The notes beneath the pieces were generated by a model. It made no database searches, was not told the DNA's origin, and saw only the letters and a list, made by a program, of their open reading frames with translations. Positions 36,008 to 49,272 of a stretch of DNA of 64,000 bases are shown piece after piece (the first letter of the stretch is position 1; every line of letters begins with the position of its first letter). The stretch comes from Gibbula magus (lineage: Eukaryota; Mollusca; Gastropoda; Trochida; Trochidae), in contig OW388304.1 in assembly GCA_936450465.1 (NCBI GenBank), positions 6,454,700-6,518,699 on the forward strand, in the 5' to 3' direction. The position numbers and the translations under genes are program-made.

Positions 36008-36735
36008 AGTATGGACAGCTTTGCTGACAATGTTATATATTGTTTTAGGAATATGGACAGCTTTGTTGACAATGGTATATATTGTTATAGGAGAATGGAT
36101 AGTCTCTGCTGACAATGTTATATATTGTTATAGGAGTATGGAAAGTCTCTGCTAACAATGTTATATATTGTTATAGGAGAATGGACAGCTTTTCTGATAA
36201 TGTTACGAGTATAGGAGAATGGAAAGTCTCTGCTGGCAATGTTATATATTGGTATAGGAGAATGGAAAGTCTCTGCTGGCAATGTTATATTTTGTTATAG
36301 GAGTATGGAAAGTCTCTGCTGACAATGTTATATATTGTTATAGGAGAATGGAAAGTCTCTGCTGACAATGTTATATATTGTTATAGGAGAATGGAAAGTC
36401 TCTGCTGACAATGTTATATATTGTTATAGGAGAATCGAAAGTCTCTGCTGGCAATGTTATATATTGTTATAGGAGAATTGAAAGTCTCTGCTGACAATGT
36501 TATATATTGTTATAGGAGAAGGAATGTCTCTGCTGACAATGTTATATTTTTTTTTATAGGAGAATGGAAAGTCTCTGCTGACAATGTTATATATTGTTAT
36601 AGGAGAATGGAAAGTCTCTGCTGACAATGTTACATATTGTTTTAGGAGAATGGAAAGTCTCTGCTGACCAATTCATATATTGTTTTAGGAGAATGGAAAG
36701 TCTCTGCTGACAATGTTATATATTGTCTACTACTA
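36008..36735 (+). repeat. 43-bp tandem array, about 17 copies
   Basis: Unit GCTGACAATGTTATATATTG plus TTATAGGAGAATGGAAAGTCTCT. Copies at 36318 and 36361 are exactly 43 bases apart, while others vary by 1-8 bases. The first three units have an older GGACAGCTTTG form in place of GGAAAGTCTCTG. Weak units continue to about 36905. Confidence 0.9.
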
Positions 36736-36905
36736 TTGTCTACTGACAATGTTATGATTAATAGTTGGATTATATATATAGGATGCTGTAGATAGTGATG
36801 GGAATGCGGAAAGTTACTAGTGACTATAAGCTATAGCTCGCAATGGGAATATGAAGATTGTATACGGAAAATTCTATATCTTGTTATTGGAATATGGAAA
36901 GTTTC

Positions 36906-39165
36906 TACTGACGATACTTTGGTTCAAAATATCTTCTTAGTATAGTATCGAAGTTTTCTATGAAAATAAAAAGCTGCTTTCTTGAAAAAAATCCCTCGAA
37001 TTCTCGACATCGATTTAGGGCTTAACTGGGTTAATATAACTTACGCAATACTCTCAGACCTCTTCCGCTGTATAATAGGTTGATGACAAAGCTATTATGC
37101 GACAACACAGCCGACGGGATGTTAATTGTGAATGATGGCGCTTGTCTCTACATAAATACATGTTTGATTCAGGCGTTTGGATAGCGGCCATTTTGAAAAC
37201 GGCCAATCATATTCACCATTTGTAATAACGATCCATTTTAATTTGCAGACGTCTAGTCTCCGTAGGAACGGAAGCACTCCGTGATGCGATTTTATTGTTA
37301 CCATGGAAACTTACCAATTTCGTTTTTCTGTGTAATTATTCGCGCGAATACTTGCTGACACATCGCGCACGTGCGAGTCCTACTCCCCACACGGTCAATG
37401 ATATGTGCTAATGCAAGCGGAAGTGCTGAACAATGAAGCATGCGTGTTGCGCGCGCATTCAAACTCCTGACTGTCAATTAAAAGTCGAGCGATCAAAGAT
37501 GGCTTCCACTTCGGAGTAGAACTTCCTGTGCAGCACGAGGCCCGCACTTAATAATCAACTCGGTTTTGTCTGGCTCAGCCAATCAGAATGCGCTATTATA
37601 ATGGCGATGTCATGTACTCAAATCATTATTATAAGATATAATAGGCCTCATTAATTCTCATTATCTCGCTAAAATTGAAAATAAATATTCAGTTATAATG
37701 AAACGAAATCTGTAATCAAACATGAAGAGAAAATTTAGGTTTTGAATAAAATCGTTGTTAAAAAGATCATTGTTCCAAACGAAATAATCGAGTTTGATTG
37801 TCAAAGTGCGTGTATTTAAAAAAAGGAAGAAAAATACACTTAACTCTGTTCTATTGATTATCTAATCTGTATTCCATGATTTTTGAAGTACCTGTCTTAT
37901 GTCATAAAGGATGCTATAAGCCCCTGGTAATGTAACTTTATAACCAGATCTCAATTCACGTGAGAAAGAAGAGTGTACGCCTCATCATAGACTGTTTCAA
38001 ACCAAGAGAGTGAGTTAACTGGAGTGAGAGTGTAGAGCCATATTGATAGAGATTCTAATTCGTTTCTTAACTTACCGGCTATATTCCCTAAACTATCATT
38101 AAGATGTTAATCTTACGAGTGAATGCATAAACGTCAAGGGTAAATTTTCGTCACAATTCAATGTAATTTTATGAATAATGAGAATCAAGACAAACAAAAT
38201 GAAACACAGAGTTCACATTTCTTCTTCACTCTCAAAACTGTACATGTATATACACGCCTCCTGACTATGAGTAGACTCATCATATAGTTGTGTAGCCAGT
38301 ATAAGCCCTTTAACAAAATTATTAACTTAATATTCATGGTAGATATTGTAAATGTGTCCCAATGACCTTAATTCGTCTGCGTGGGGAGAGCTTGGCGGGT
38401 ATTCTCTGGAAGTATTTCGGTTTAAAATAATTTTGTCATATTGTGTCTTCGTTTGAAAGCCCAAACAAAGGAAGCTTTACTAAATACAGCTTATCTTTTG
38501 AGCATATGAAAGGGTGGAAAGAAGTATGAAGTTTATAGAATGTTAAATATTGAGAGAACTCACAGATAATGAGTATTTTATGTTCATTCCTGTTATTGAA
38601 ACGAATACCATTTCTAGTTATGTACGATGTCCATCCTACGACAGTTGGAGAAAGCATTTTCTGCCACATAACAATCCAACTAAACAGAGATGTGTAATTC
38701 TAAATATTAATCAGCTTGTACTAAACAACATTTGATAAGAATAACGACATAAGTATTTGGAACTATAACACTCTACACTATAAAACTACTGTATCTCCAA
38801 TGCGATGTACATAACTATGAAGTGGGTCGGCGGCCTGGTTTCTTAGCCTTAATTATCCCACTACTAGATCCCATTGACAGAATCGTTTTATATAATGATG
38901 TAGAAAAGTCAAGTCCAAAATTGTATGCTGATACGCCTTGGACAGTAATAGTAAAAAATAGAACTTTTATTCGGTCAAAATGTGTGCAAACGTTACAATG
39001 CACAACTAGAAATGCACATACGAGTCTCATTGATGATGCATAATCATACACGTTATCGAAATGTTATCAACATATTGTGTAAAATGTCCGAAACACAGGA
39101 AATGTACAATTAAGTACGAACGAAGAGGAACATTTTCTGGATAACAATTTGTTCAGTGTGAAAAT
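36906..39165. other. Non-coding, one GC-richer patch
   Basis: 37320-37620 is CpG-richer (CGCGCGAATA, GCGCACGTGC, TTGCGCGCGC) and contains AGCCAATCAGAATGCG, so it may be regulatory or an inactive element end. Nothing else seen. Confidence 0.3.
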
Positions 39166-39169
39166 ACAC

Positions 39170-39204
39170 AACGTTTTTGGGTATGTGGTCACTCCTTCAT
39201 CAGA
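39170..39204 (-). other. Hammerhead-like relic of a Penelope-type 3' end
   Basis: The minus strand reads CTGATGAAGGAGTGACCACA, then TACCCAAAAACGTTGTG and TATTTTCACACTGAACAAATTG. CTGATGAAG...AAACGTT followed by a TATTTTCACAC tail is, to my knowledge, a recurrent 3' motif of Penelope-like elements. Helix II is broken here. Confidence 0.35.
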
Positions 39205-39658
39205 TGGAATGAAAGAAAGATCACAATGTTAGACATGCTTTATAGAAATAAAATGATGATGAAGAAACTAAATTAGAGAGATTAAAACTGCATACGATAA
39301 TATTGCAAATCCATTCTTCATCTAAAGTCGTAGACGCTTTGCCAAATTCGCGACGCTTGGTTTACTATGCCTATACACATAGGTTCCGACGTGCATGTTC
39401 AGATTGCAAATGGATGGTGACCAAGCGGAGTTATCCAACACCCAGGACGGATAAACTCTCAGCATTGGTAGATTTATTATAACAACAATGCACACCTTAT
39501 TTTAGAAAGAAGTACGCATGTCACTAACCCTACAGACACTATAACCACAGAAATTCACTTTTACCTACTCAGAAATATACGTTTTACTCGCCCGTGGAAG
39601 ATACTGCGGTGTAATATTTAAACGGAAATATTAAACTAGTGTAATACTGCTGCAAGTA

Positions 39659-39690
39659 TGACGTCACAATAGTGTACAGGTGTGACGTCA
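39659..39690 (+). promoter_or_regulatory. Pair of perfect CRE sites
   Basis: TGACGTCA at 39659-39666 and again at 39683-39690, 24 bases apart, both inside a longer TGACGTCACA match. They lie in a GC-richer patch. There is no gene nearby to attach them to; a short-period duplication is possible. Confidence 0.35.
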
Positions 39691-42093
39691 CACTGCTCGT
39701 ACCGCCGTCGGTGCACGACTCGCGGAAATCTTAGTTTCAACACACTATCGACTATTTCGCTAGATTAACAGAATACTAAACTTCCTTCCATGTAATACGA
39801 GTTTTATTTCACTCATGGAGGACTGGCATCACACTATCTTAAGCTCGTTTAAAACCACATAAATAACTCTTTTAATGAAAAGGGTATTACTTTAAGGACG
39901 GTCGTTTAGTATCCTCAATATCACATACTACTTCAAACGTTGTATTATCAGTTGAAACATTGGGAATGTCATATTATGCATATGTACACATGTAAAAATA
40001 ACCCTTTTCCCAAGCAACCATTGGTTCAGCGCGAGTCTGTGACGTTATAAAACAAGTGTTTGGGACGTCACTGTACCAGGTTGTCGCAAGAGACAATGAC
40101 AATTCTTACGCGATTCAAGTGAGATAGAATTGAAATAAAGAATTTTATTACACTTGAAAATGTGTCATTTGACGAAACTCGTGAAGATTAACTTTCGCTC
40201 ACGCTCGCGTAATACCAACCTCACATTTTATAAAAGTCGTATTATACACAATAACAATCTGTATATACGGACGGCTGGACACGGACATCGTCCTTCCTGT
40301 ATTCGTCCCAGAGAGAAGGTTGAGTATATTACACATTAGATTGATGAACGCAATTAAGACAAGTTGATAAATATTTTCTGTTATTTGGCAGATATTTAGT
40401 GAAGTTCACTGGCGACAGGAACACAAACATACAGCTGCATACCGTTCAACTATTTTCAAAACTCCTCTAATTCTTAATATAACCTTCATCTTCAGATCAA
40501 ATGCAACAGCTTTCAAAATTTCTCTTTTCCTTATTTATCGCCCCATGGACAGTTTTATAATATTTTGTCTACAATAAATATTGTATGTTCATATTAATAT
40601 TGCACATTTTGTCTGCTTTGAACACAGAACAGTTTCATTTAACATTTAAATAAAGTATGCAGTACTCGAGACTTCGTCACTATCAAAACCATACAGACGA
40701 GTACAATACTTACTCACACATACAGTACAGCATTGCTATATATAAAGGTCAACTTAAGAGCACATTAACAGGAGGGGAACTAAAGCGGTGTCTACCCAAC
40801 ACGATGAAAGAGCTGTTCCGTCACGCCGGCTGTTACACTCTCCCAGCTAGGTGGATACCTGTTCAATGAGTCACCCCGATACAGGTGCCCCTCCTACCCA
40901 TCTTTCAACACACCTGGGCGACTTAACGCTAATAACTTCTAAAACTGATTGACAAATCGATAATTACGCTTCTTCCATTCACAGTCAAAGTACAAACAAC
41001 AAATGCCATTCTTTTGGGAACTATGGGGGCAACGATAACAGTTTTTTGTTAGGTTTTACGATTTTTTCTTTGTTTCTGAAGAGAAGGCTGCTACAGGTAT
41101 TTAATAAACCGTGTTACCCTATCAAACTATGCACATTTCCGCTCCGTGTCAAGTCCATGTTGATAGATATGCTAATTCTGGGTGTACCTGCATTTAAACA
41201 AGTTTGATGAGTTTTAAGTACGATACATCTTCCCACGGTCTCGGTAACTCTTCGACACATCTGTTGCCAAATTGCTAGTTTTCCGCTTGTCAACTGCAGG
41301 GTATAACTTGTGTTTATTTGGCAATAAACATATATGTTAATGTGCTTTTGGTTTGATAAACATCGTTACATGTTAGTGAGGGTCCTCGGACCGTACTAAG
41401 ATATGTACACTTTACACTGATACTTATTTAATGCCCTCATAAGTATGCAAGCGATAGTATGTTTGCGTCATGTAATATGCATCTTTATCTTACAATTAAA
41501 GACGTTATTGTCATAAATATGTTAAAATACGAGACTACTTTATATCTAAAGGTATAACACATACAGACAAGTTCATACATTTTTCAAAACGTGACTCAAA
41601 CTCAATGGTTAAGATCAGTCAAAACATATTCAAATTGACGTGTAAAATACGAGAAAACTACAGGATTATGAAATGTCAACGATGTCCTGTTAAGTAGTTT
41701 CGGTCATTCACAAACCAGTTAATGTCATTTTTAAATCAAATTTTTTTCCAAGGGTACGAGAGATAGGAAATAATGTTAAGCCAAAGTGAAGTGTACAGAG
41801 ATACGCAGCCCCAGGGTAAACTGTGTATGAGAAAAAAGGACCGCCTATCTGTTCAACAATCTTTAAACATGTCACATTTACATTACTAAGGACACTTGAT
41901 GTATATCTTTAAGCTGATATTATGATGATTCTTGTACACCAAGCTGAGCGGAACGCGTAATCACGAAGATTGCACTGACATTGTCAACCGGTGACTCACC
42001 CCGAGTTTATGTGAAATGGAATAAAAACATACAGTGGAGTTGCGACTAAAATATAGAGTAATCTTTCAATAACATAGACTCAGGTTACACTCA

Positions 42094-42350
42094 GTTAACA
42101 ATGACCTGCCAGGTTTCGTTAGGGAGTTGAACCCTACAGACGTGAACCTGTTTATTGGGGTACCGCAAGGTTTCGCACTCTGTCCGCTTTTGTTGTGCTT
42201 ATACAATTAGAGTGGATTTATATTTCATAGATTGTTGATAGCGTTTTGGATTTGTGACGTTTGGTGTGATTTAAACGTTTTAGCGATAATCGAATGTGAT
42301 AAATCAGTTTGTAAAAGAACTTGTTGACACATTGGTGTCAAGTTCCATGG
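42094..42350 (+). mobile_element. Rearranged reverse-transcriptase relic, copy A
   Basis: The frame 42094-42210 reads VNNDLPGFVRELNPTDVNLF and then IGVPQGFALCPLLLCLYN before TAG. GVPQGS.L.PLLF and the 'Y.NDLP' segment are reverse-transcriptase core motifs of non-LTR elements. Here they occur in reversed order, as if two fragments were joined. The downstream non-coding part (ATTTATATTTCATAGATTGT, GCGATAATCGAA) recurs in copies B and C. Confidence 0.5.
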
Positions 42351-42439
42351 CATTTAGTTTACAGGTATTTTGAAACTTGTATAATGTCAAAATATCTTTT
42401 CCGACATTAAACATTTCAAAAGATATCGCAATTTCAAGA

Positions 42440-42560
42440 TTCTGATCGCTTTTGCTGAGCTTACCATTAGAATGGATTTATATTTCATAGATTGTTGATA
42501 GCTTTTTAGATTTTGGGCGTTTGAGCCATAATCGAAAGTGATAATTAATTTTGTTGATAC
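42440..42560 (+). repeat. Copy B of the same unit, partial
   Basis: It shares GGATTTATATTTCATAGATT, GTTGATAGC and CATAATCGAAAGTGATAA with copy A. The reverse-transcriptase part is missing. Confidence 0.6.
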
Positions 42561-43224
42561 ATTAGTTACAGATTCAACCACCTTCTTTGACGTGTAGTTT
42601 TGAAACATTTATCCTTGTTTTGGGGAATAAATTTAATCAATTTTCATACCACGGCCAAAAAGGTTGGAATCTACGTTATACTCACAAAAAGTTTTTAAAA
42701 AAAAAGGGTAGATACACATTTTAAAACATTCATAAAACAACATCAACGCCGTTTATGAATTTCAACCTGTGACAAGATTTTCCATTTATGTTATTTCAAA
42801 TCGTTTTCTCTAAAATATCATACATAACGAGGAATGTATTTTCCAAACTTTTCAATAGCTTTCAATGGAAAAAATATTTTCATCTGAATATGGACGTGAC
42901 ATGAATCAGGACATGTGAATTGAATGATGAAAATTAACACAAAAATTCAAAAGCTTATACTTTTTAAAATTTGGCCTCACTAATAATTATAACTTAATTA
43001 TTAAGTTCGGTAGTACGGAATAGCGATTTTAAAAAAAACATTGGAAGGGGGCACAATTACTTTTGAAAATGTTAAAGCAGTGTAGAAATACGTTTTGTGT
43101 TGATCAGTTACATCCGAAGTAAACATATAGTTTTTCAACGCAACATGCTGACATAGTCATATCAAGGAATACTACGCATTCACTGTATGGACATCTTGAT
43201 TTACATGCTTGTCCTGCAAGGTTG

Positions 43225-43470
43225 TACTAGACAGGTCAATTTTCTTTAGAGAGTTGAAGTTACCAACGCGAACCTGTACATTTGGGCACCGCAAGGTTTT
43301 CCACTCTCTCCACTTTTGTTTCGCTTACAATGAGAAAAGATTCATATTTCATCGATGGTCGACTGTTATTCAGAATTTGGACGTTTCGAGTGTTCTAAAC
43401 GTTTAAGCGATAATCGAATATGATAATCTAGTTTGTAGTCGAACTTGTTCAATGGCGCCTAACTCATATA
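43225..43470 (+). repeat. Copy C of the same unit, diverged
   Basis: It shares GAGTTGAA, GCACCGCAAGGTTTTCCACT, TTCATATTTCATCGATGGT and GCGATAATCGAATATGATAA with copy A. The motif frame is broken, so GVPQG is no longer readable. Confidence 0.55.
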
Positions 43471-43479
43471 TGAGATCAA

Positions 43480-46090
43480 CATGATTTTATGTTAACCGAT
43501 ATTTGAAATATTTAAACACGAGGGAAAATTGTCGTTTTTTTCCAGACCAGTTTATAAAGGAAGCAAGATAACTTTGTTTCTAGTGTGAGTGTGAGAAAGT
43601 GATTTCGCAAACTTTTTTCTCTCTTAAATTTTACAAAATTCATTTTTTCTTGTGGCCGATGAATTATGGATTTTATGTTTTGATGTGTGAAACTGTAAAG
43701 ACTTCAAGAACTGCAAACCAAAGCATTGATAAACTTTTCGGCTTTGTGTGTAAACGGTTTCTCTAAATTCACTCACTCCCAAACATTTTAAAGATACCAT
43801 GGCGAATATGTGGTTTAAACAATATGTATTAATGAATACTCAGATACAGAGGGATCAACAAACAATTTCCCCTATAGAAATGTCTCTTCCCAATGATGTT
43901 GAGTTGTTGACATGCTATATAACTTAACTTAATAACTTAGAGAGAGTGTCAATGTCAAAAGAAACACGATACATATGATCAGCCATTCCTTATTGGATTA
44001 TCATAGTCTATAAAGAATAAAAAAAGAGAGGTTGTTCAAAGCGATTTGCAAACTCCAAAATAGCACAGTACTTATTGGTCTATTAATCATTGAAAGACGG
44101 ACAAAATGTCACTGCATTTATCATTTATGTTGCTCTTTCATTTCCGCTTGATTTAAGGTCAGGCATTTAATGACATATACTGAATATCCCACAGGTTGAA
44201 ACACTGTGCGATTAAATATTTGTTAAACTGGTAGAACGATAACAATATTGTTTTATTTCAGATTATATATATCTGCATTAAATATACATGAAAATGTTGA
44301 TGTTTAATTGCTGACCTTTGTATACGCATTTAAGCATGTCTGTTTACCTCTCCACATGCATAAAATTAAGCTTCTATAATAATTCAATGAATATTTTAAT
44401 AATCAAATTGCTTTGTTTTAGCGGTAAATAGTTAAACCTTTCGCGACTTGAATTTAAAATTTGAATTACAAGTTCGTGATGTAAATGCACATATATATAA
44501 TTAAAGTAATCAAAAACACAGAGTAGATTTCACAATATTCAAGGCAAACATGAAAAAAAACCCAATATGATAGACGGTAGAAGTATATATTTCCTTTAAA
44601 AAGGTGATGTGCAAATGATTATTGATATGATAATTGTATGTCTGTTTTTCAGGGATGTAATAAGGATATTCCATTTGATATATGGTTTAGAACATGGTTG
44701 ATTATATTCCCTCTCACCTTAAGTGCATATAAAACAATGTTGCAAGTTACTCCTTTTTTGTGTAACACAAACAAATCGAAATAAAATACATTTAGAATAT
44801 TAAAACATTTTTTCTTAAAATTCTCAATGGGTACACTTTGTATACTTGGTAAATTTGATTTACAATGACAATGTTAAAAAATAATTAATCTTATTGTTGA
44901 TGTATCAAAGTAATTTATGGTACCAAAGGCGCATGAATGATTTATTTCTTTTTTAAAAGAGATGTGAAAATAAACAACCGCCTGGCTATCATTGAAGAAA
45001 TCAATGTATTATTTTTCACACGCAAACATGGATTCCTTTCACTAGGGAAAACATATGCCTCTGAATGAGCCTATAGATTTAACAATTACCAAACACGACT
45101 AAACGAGGCTGGGTACAGAATCAGCCTGTCTGACGTGTTTAGCGCGCGTGCATTTCGTGTGTGAAACGCCAAGCTGCTAAAGCCACATTGACTGCCCCAG
45201 GGTTCTCTTCTTTGTCCCTTTGATTTTATCGTAATGACGATCGGCGATAATCGGTCTCGTTTTGTGTGATTTAGATCACTACACGATAGGAAAAGGCTGC
45301 TTTGCGTGTTCTTGTCTGGCTGACACTCCAATCACGATGTCATATAAACAATAGATTGCCTGTCCATCAGTATGATAGGGAGGAAATTAACTTTCTGAAA
45401 GGTCTCAGGCAAAATTGTGAGAGAAAATATGACATATGGAACTTGATTTGTGATCAAATATTTATCCTAAATTAAAGAGTTAAGTTGTGTTAGCCTTTTA
45501 TAAACATGCATCTGTTTATATCTTTGGAAATCTCTGTGACCACTCTAAAAGTGGCGATTAACTAGTTTCATATTAACATGCATGACTTTAAACGTGTTTA
45601 CGTTATTTTATACTTATGACTTATGGGAATGTGGCTGAGAATGGACATTGTGAATTGATATGTATATTTATAAATAAAAGGAAATGAGATCCCCATTTAC
45701 TTTTTCTAAGCAACTGTTCCTTGATATGTAAAACAATATTATATTGCGTACATTGGTCATATTTTCCATGTCATTTTACAGAATGCGCAGTTCATTCAGT
45801 AATCTACACAACAAAATGGAGTTAGTATTTTACGTTCTGAGTTCTATTGAACTCTTCTCTGCAGATCATCCACCAAGGCTCTTGTGGAAACTAAAGGAGC
45901 GTTCTCAAGTGTAGACCAGTATCAATTTGCATGGCTTTTTCAGTTTTATTTCGATATTAAACTTAAAAAAGTAGAACAATATTATTTTCAGGGAAAACAA
46001 CATGGATATATATTACAGATTGTTCACATACATGTAATGTTACAGTTAAATTCTTGCATTATACATGATGCACAGACATACACTTTATAT
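43480..46090. other. Non-coding, nothing recognised
   Basis: Very AT-rich DNA with one GC-richer patch at 45100-45340. No domains. Confidence 0.4.
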
Positions 46091-46251
46091 CACAGGGGCG
46101 TGTGTCGCTTGGAAACAGCGTTTGAAAGACATCTACCTATATTGACCCTACCCTACTACTGTATAAAAGATCCTTTTATACAGTAGTAGGGTAGGATCTA
46201 TATGGGTAGATGTCTTTCAAACGCTGTTTCTACGCGACACTAGCCCCTGTG
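46091..46251. mobile_element. Long hairpin, 78-bp arms around GATC (foldback MITE)
   Basis: Left arm 46091-46168 and right arm 46173-46251 are near-perfect reverse complements with only GATC between them. The ends are CACAGGGGC and GCCCCTGTG. Inside, CGTTTGAAAGACATCTACC is repeated inverted without change. Ends beginning CAGGGGCG resemble hAT-type termini, but I see no target-site duplication. The open frame at 45884-46186 runs into it and is fortuitous. Confidence 0.8.
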
Positions 46252-47469
46252 CTTAATATGAACCAAGTTTGTGCAGGGTACTTATAAATGGAATACATAG
46301 GGAAACTAGATTTCTGGACAACAACTGTTTTTTGTGAACATATGTATTGCAGAGTAAAGAAGTTGTTTTCCAAAATCCAAAATATTTTCTCAATACCCTT
46401 TCAATTTTTGAATAACGACTTCTATATTTTGAACATATTGAAGGTTCACTATAAAGAGTTTTTGTGCGTGTTTTTTTTATATAAAGAAGTAATTATCCAT
46501 TTTTTTTGTTATCTTGTTTTCTTTATATTCAGACTGTGACATAATAAAAGTGATCTTGAAGATTTTGATTTTTTCCCCCGTGAAGTGAGCAACCACACCA
46601 TTGTCATTATTCTAGAAACTGTACATTTAATGCTGGTAATCAAATGATTAATACAATCAACTGCTCTTTATACGAAGCCAGACCGTGGGAGAGGGCCGAG
46701 GGAAGCAGATATTACAGGAAGCGAGTTGTTCACCAGCCGCAGTCTACCCGCGCCTAACTCTGCTTCTATTCTTTGATCCACTGAACATTAAAAATGCACG
46801 TGCAGGGGACAAACCAATATTTGATGACAGCGTTATCTGCAGAACTTGTAAGAGTCAATGTCCTATGTCTTCATTGAAATTCATTGCGAGGGTTAGTCAT
46901 ATGCAGGAGGATTAGAATGTGAAGAGAACTACTCGGGACTGCGTTATGCCCTTTATTTAGTTCCTTATTTAACTCATCATATATGCGGGGTACCTTTCTC
47001 CAACGTCTCAAATGTTGGCACTTCGACAAGATCATGCGTTGGAGCTTTTGTGAAATCTTTTGCGGGTAACCTTGTCTAGGAGAGATTTCAACAACATTTT
47101 GAAATTAAATAAATACGTTTAAACCACCCGATACCACTAAACACATATGTGTAGCAATACAATATGTGTGTATCGTGAACTCCGACTGTTTACCTGAACT
47201 CAGACGTCTCCTTATAATGGTAACCTCACATTCTATGACCATTTTGATCCATGTTTGTTTCACGTACTACTGTTTGTCTGGGTACACTGCCTGTGGGTCT
47301 GGACACGAGTCAGCGGCGTTCAGATTGTCAACAGCCTGTCTGATGTTTAATACCTGCCGAGAATACACGCTCTTTACAGTGTATTTTTTTTCATCTCACA
47401 AGCAAACTCAAGTCCATCTTTTGCAGATAAACCACGACTAAATTTACGGTTTCGCTGTCACGGTACGCA

Positions 47470-48190
47470 CTGCCATTAACGTTGTCGGTTCGCCAGTCTA
47501 GCACGGGCAACTAAGAACACAATTAAACTCACCCCCATGCAGCTATATGCACGAGCGTAATTAATGACGTTCACGTGCCGACACGTGCATGCACGCGCCG
47601 CGAGACGCTCCGAAATATCACATACGTGACGACAGGGAGAGGAGACCTTACAACGGGCAACGAGAAGCACTTCTAACCATCTGTAATGAAATAAACATTC
47701 GGTTTGTAGATGGGAGGAGGGGAGAGGGTAAGACGGATACGGGTCATGCATACACGACTTGCCATGCCTCGAAAACTGGTGACTGAAGGACGTTATACGT
47801 GGCACACAAAGACAATGCAAGTCGTACAAAGCGCATTGATTACACAGCACCTCGTCATGGTCATGGGGGCGGTCTCACAACTCAAACTCTTAACTCTTCA
47901 CTCACAGCTGGCCATCAGGAGCAATGTCTGGGAGGGGCTAGGGGGGCATTCTAGGGGGACAGGCCACGTGAACAAGTGTTTACTATGCATAGAAAGTGTC
48001 CACATGAACGTCGCTACCCGCGCAGGACATGTCGAGTTGAGATCCACAAGTACCCCACATGACAGGGGCACTGCTCTAAATCGTCCAGAACTTGCGACCA
48101 ACTGGCAACAAATTGTCTCCCTTGACAGTCTGTCGTGTCCGTTTTGTCAAGGGACGATGTTGAACAAAGCTGATTTGAACATCAGTTGAC
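47470..48190. other. GC-richer stretch with overlapping frames
   Basis: The 159-codon + frame (47710-48189) and 124-codon minus frame (47476-47850) have no recognised domain. Their overlap suggests base composition rather than genes. It contains several CACGTG-type sites near 47570-47590. Confidence 0.3.
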
Positions 48191-49190
48191 ATGAACACTG
48201 CTCGGGAAAAACTTCTTCTTGGTGTAAATTGACTTCAATTAAAGTTAACTGTAGTCAGCCGTTAGCTTCCTTAGATGTGAATTAAATCCTACATCCTTGT
48301 AAATGATCCATCTATTAGAAATAAACCCCTGTAAGGATGACATAATAAATTTGTCAGCCTGGATACAACCTTGGCACTAAATAGCGCCAAGGGAATAACC
48401 ATTACCACTTAAATAATAGAGCAGATTAGTGATATACTTGCTTATAAACCCATTATCAGTAAAATGAAAACCTGAGCATACCTTCTCATTACCATTTAGG
48501 TTTCTTGAAATACGACGAAGATCTTACTTCGAGGACGACCCAGGAACTTCACCGTGATAACCCGGGTACTTGATTTTGATCCTTTAATTTTGTAATACAG
48601 CTTTTACCAAGAACTCAGAAGAAGACCTGGAAGACCCTGGTTATCTAAATATACCAAACTTGATTTGAACAAAGAATATTCTCTCATAACACCGGCGCTT
48701 TACCTCTGAACTAGCTGGCAACTGAAAGTACTTGCTTGAATTACTCTATTTATACCTTCCCGCCTCATCATAACGTGAAGAAGTTGACATTTTAAATTTT
48801 AAAATGATATGTTTAACACAGGATTTGGGAATCAATTATTATAAAAAGTAAATTTAGACATTTGACGGTTTATAAATTGGAGAAATCACTCCTCCTTGGT
48901 CTTCTGCACTAAGAATAACCTCGAGGTCGCTCTTATTTGCTATATCATAGTTTCACCTTAATTTCGCTTTTTTACGTATTGTTTTCATGTTCAAGTGTTT
49001 GTACTGTGTCAATTAATAAGACAGATAAAACACTTATTCACGGTTTTGGTTGAAAATAGAACCGGCCTAGTCGGAAAGACCCTGCGGGGCTTCACCCCTT
49101 AGGTTATACATAAAAAGAATAGGATTTAACGTAAATGTAATGAATCGTCACCAAACATGCAATTAAAGCAGAAAGTAGATTTTAAGTTTA

Positions 49191-49193
<3 letters not shown>

Positions 49194-49264
<71 letters not shown>
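49194..49264 (+). repeat. (TA)n microsatellite, about 35 units
   Basis: About 70 bases of uninterrupted TA, ending in TACACACACATATA. Length is likely polymorphic. Confidence 0.9.

Positions 49265-49272
<8 letters not shown>

Noticed and set aside
47710..48189. 159-codon frame in a GC-richer stretch
   Set aside because: It overlaps open frames on the other strand and has no domain; base composition explains it.
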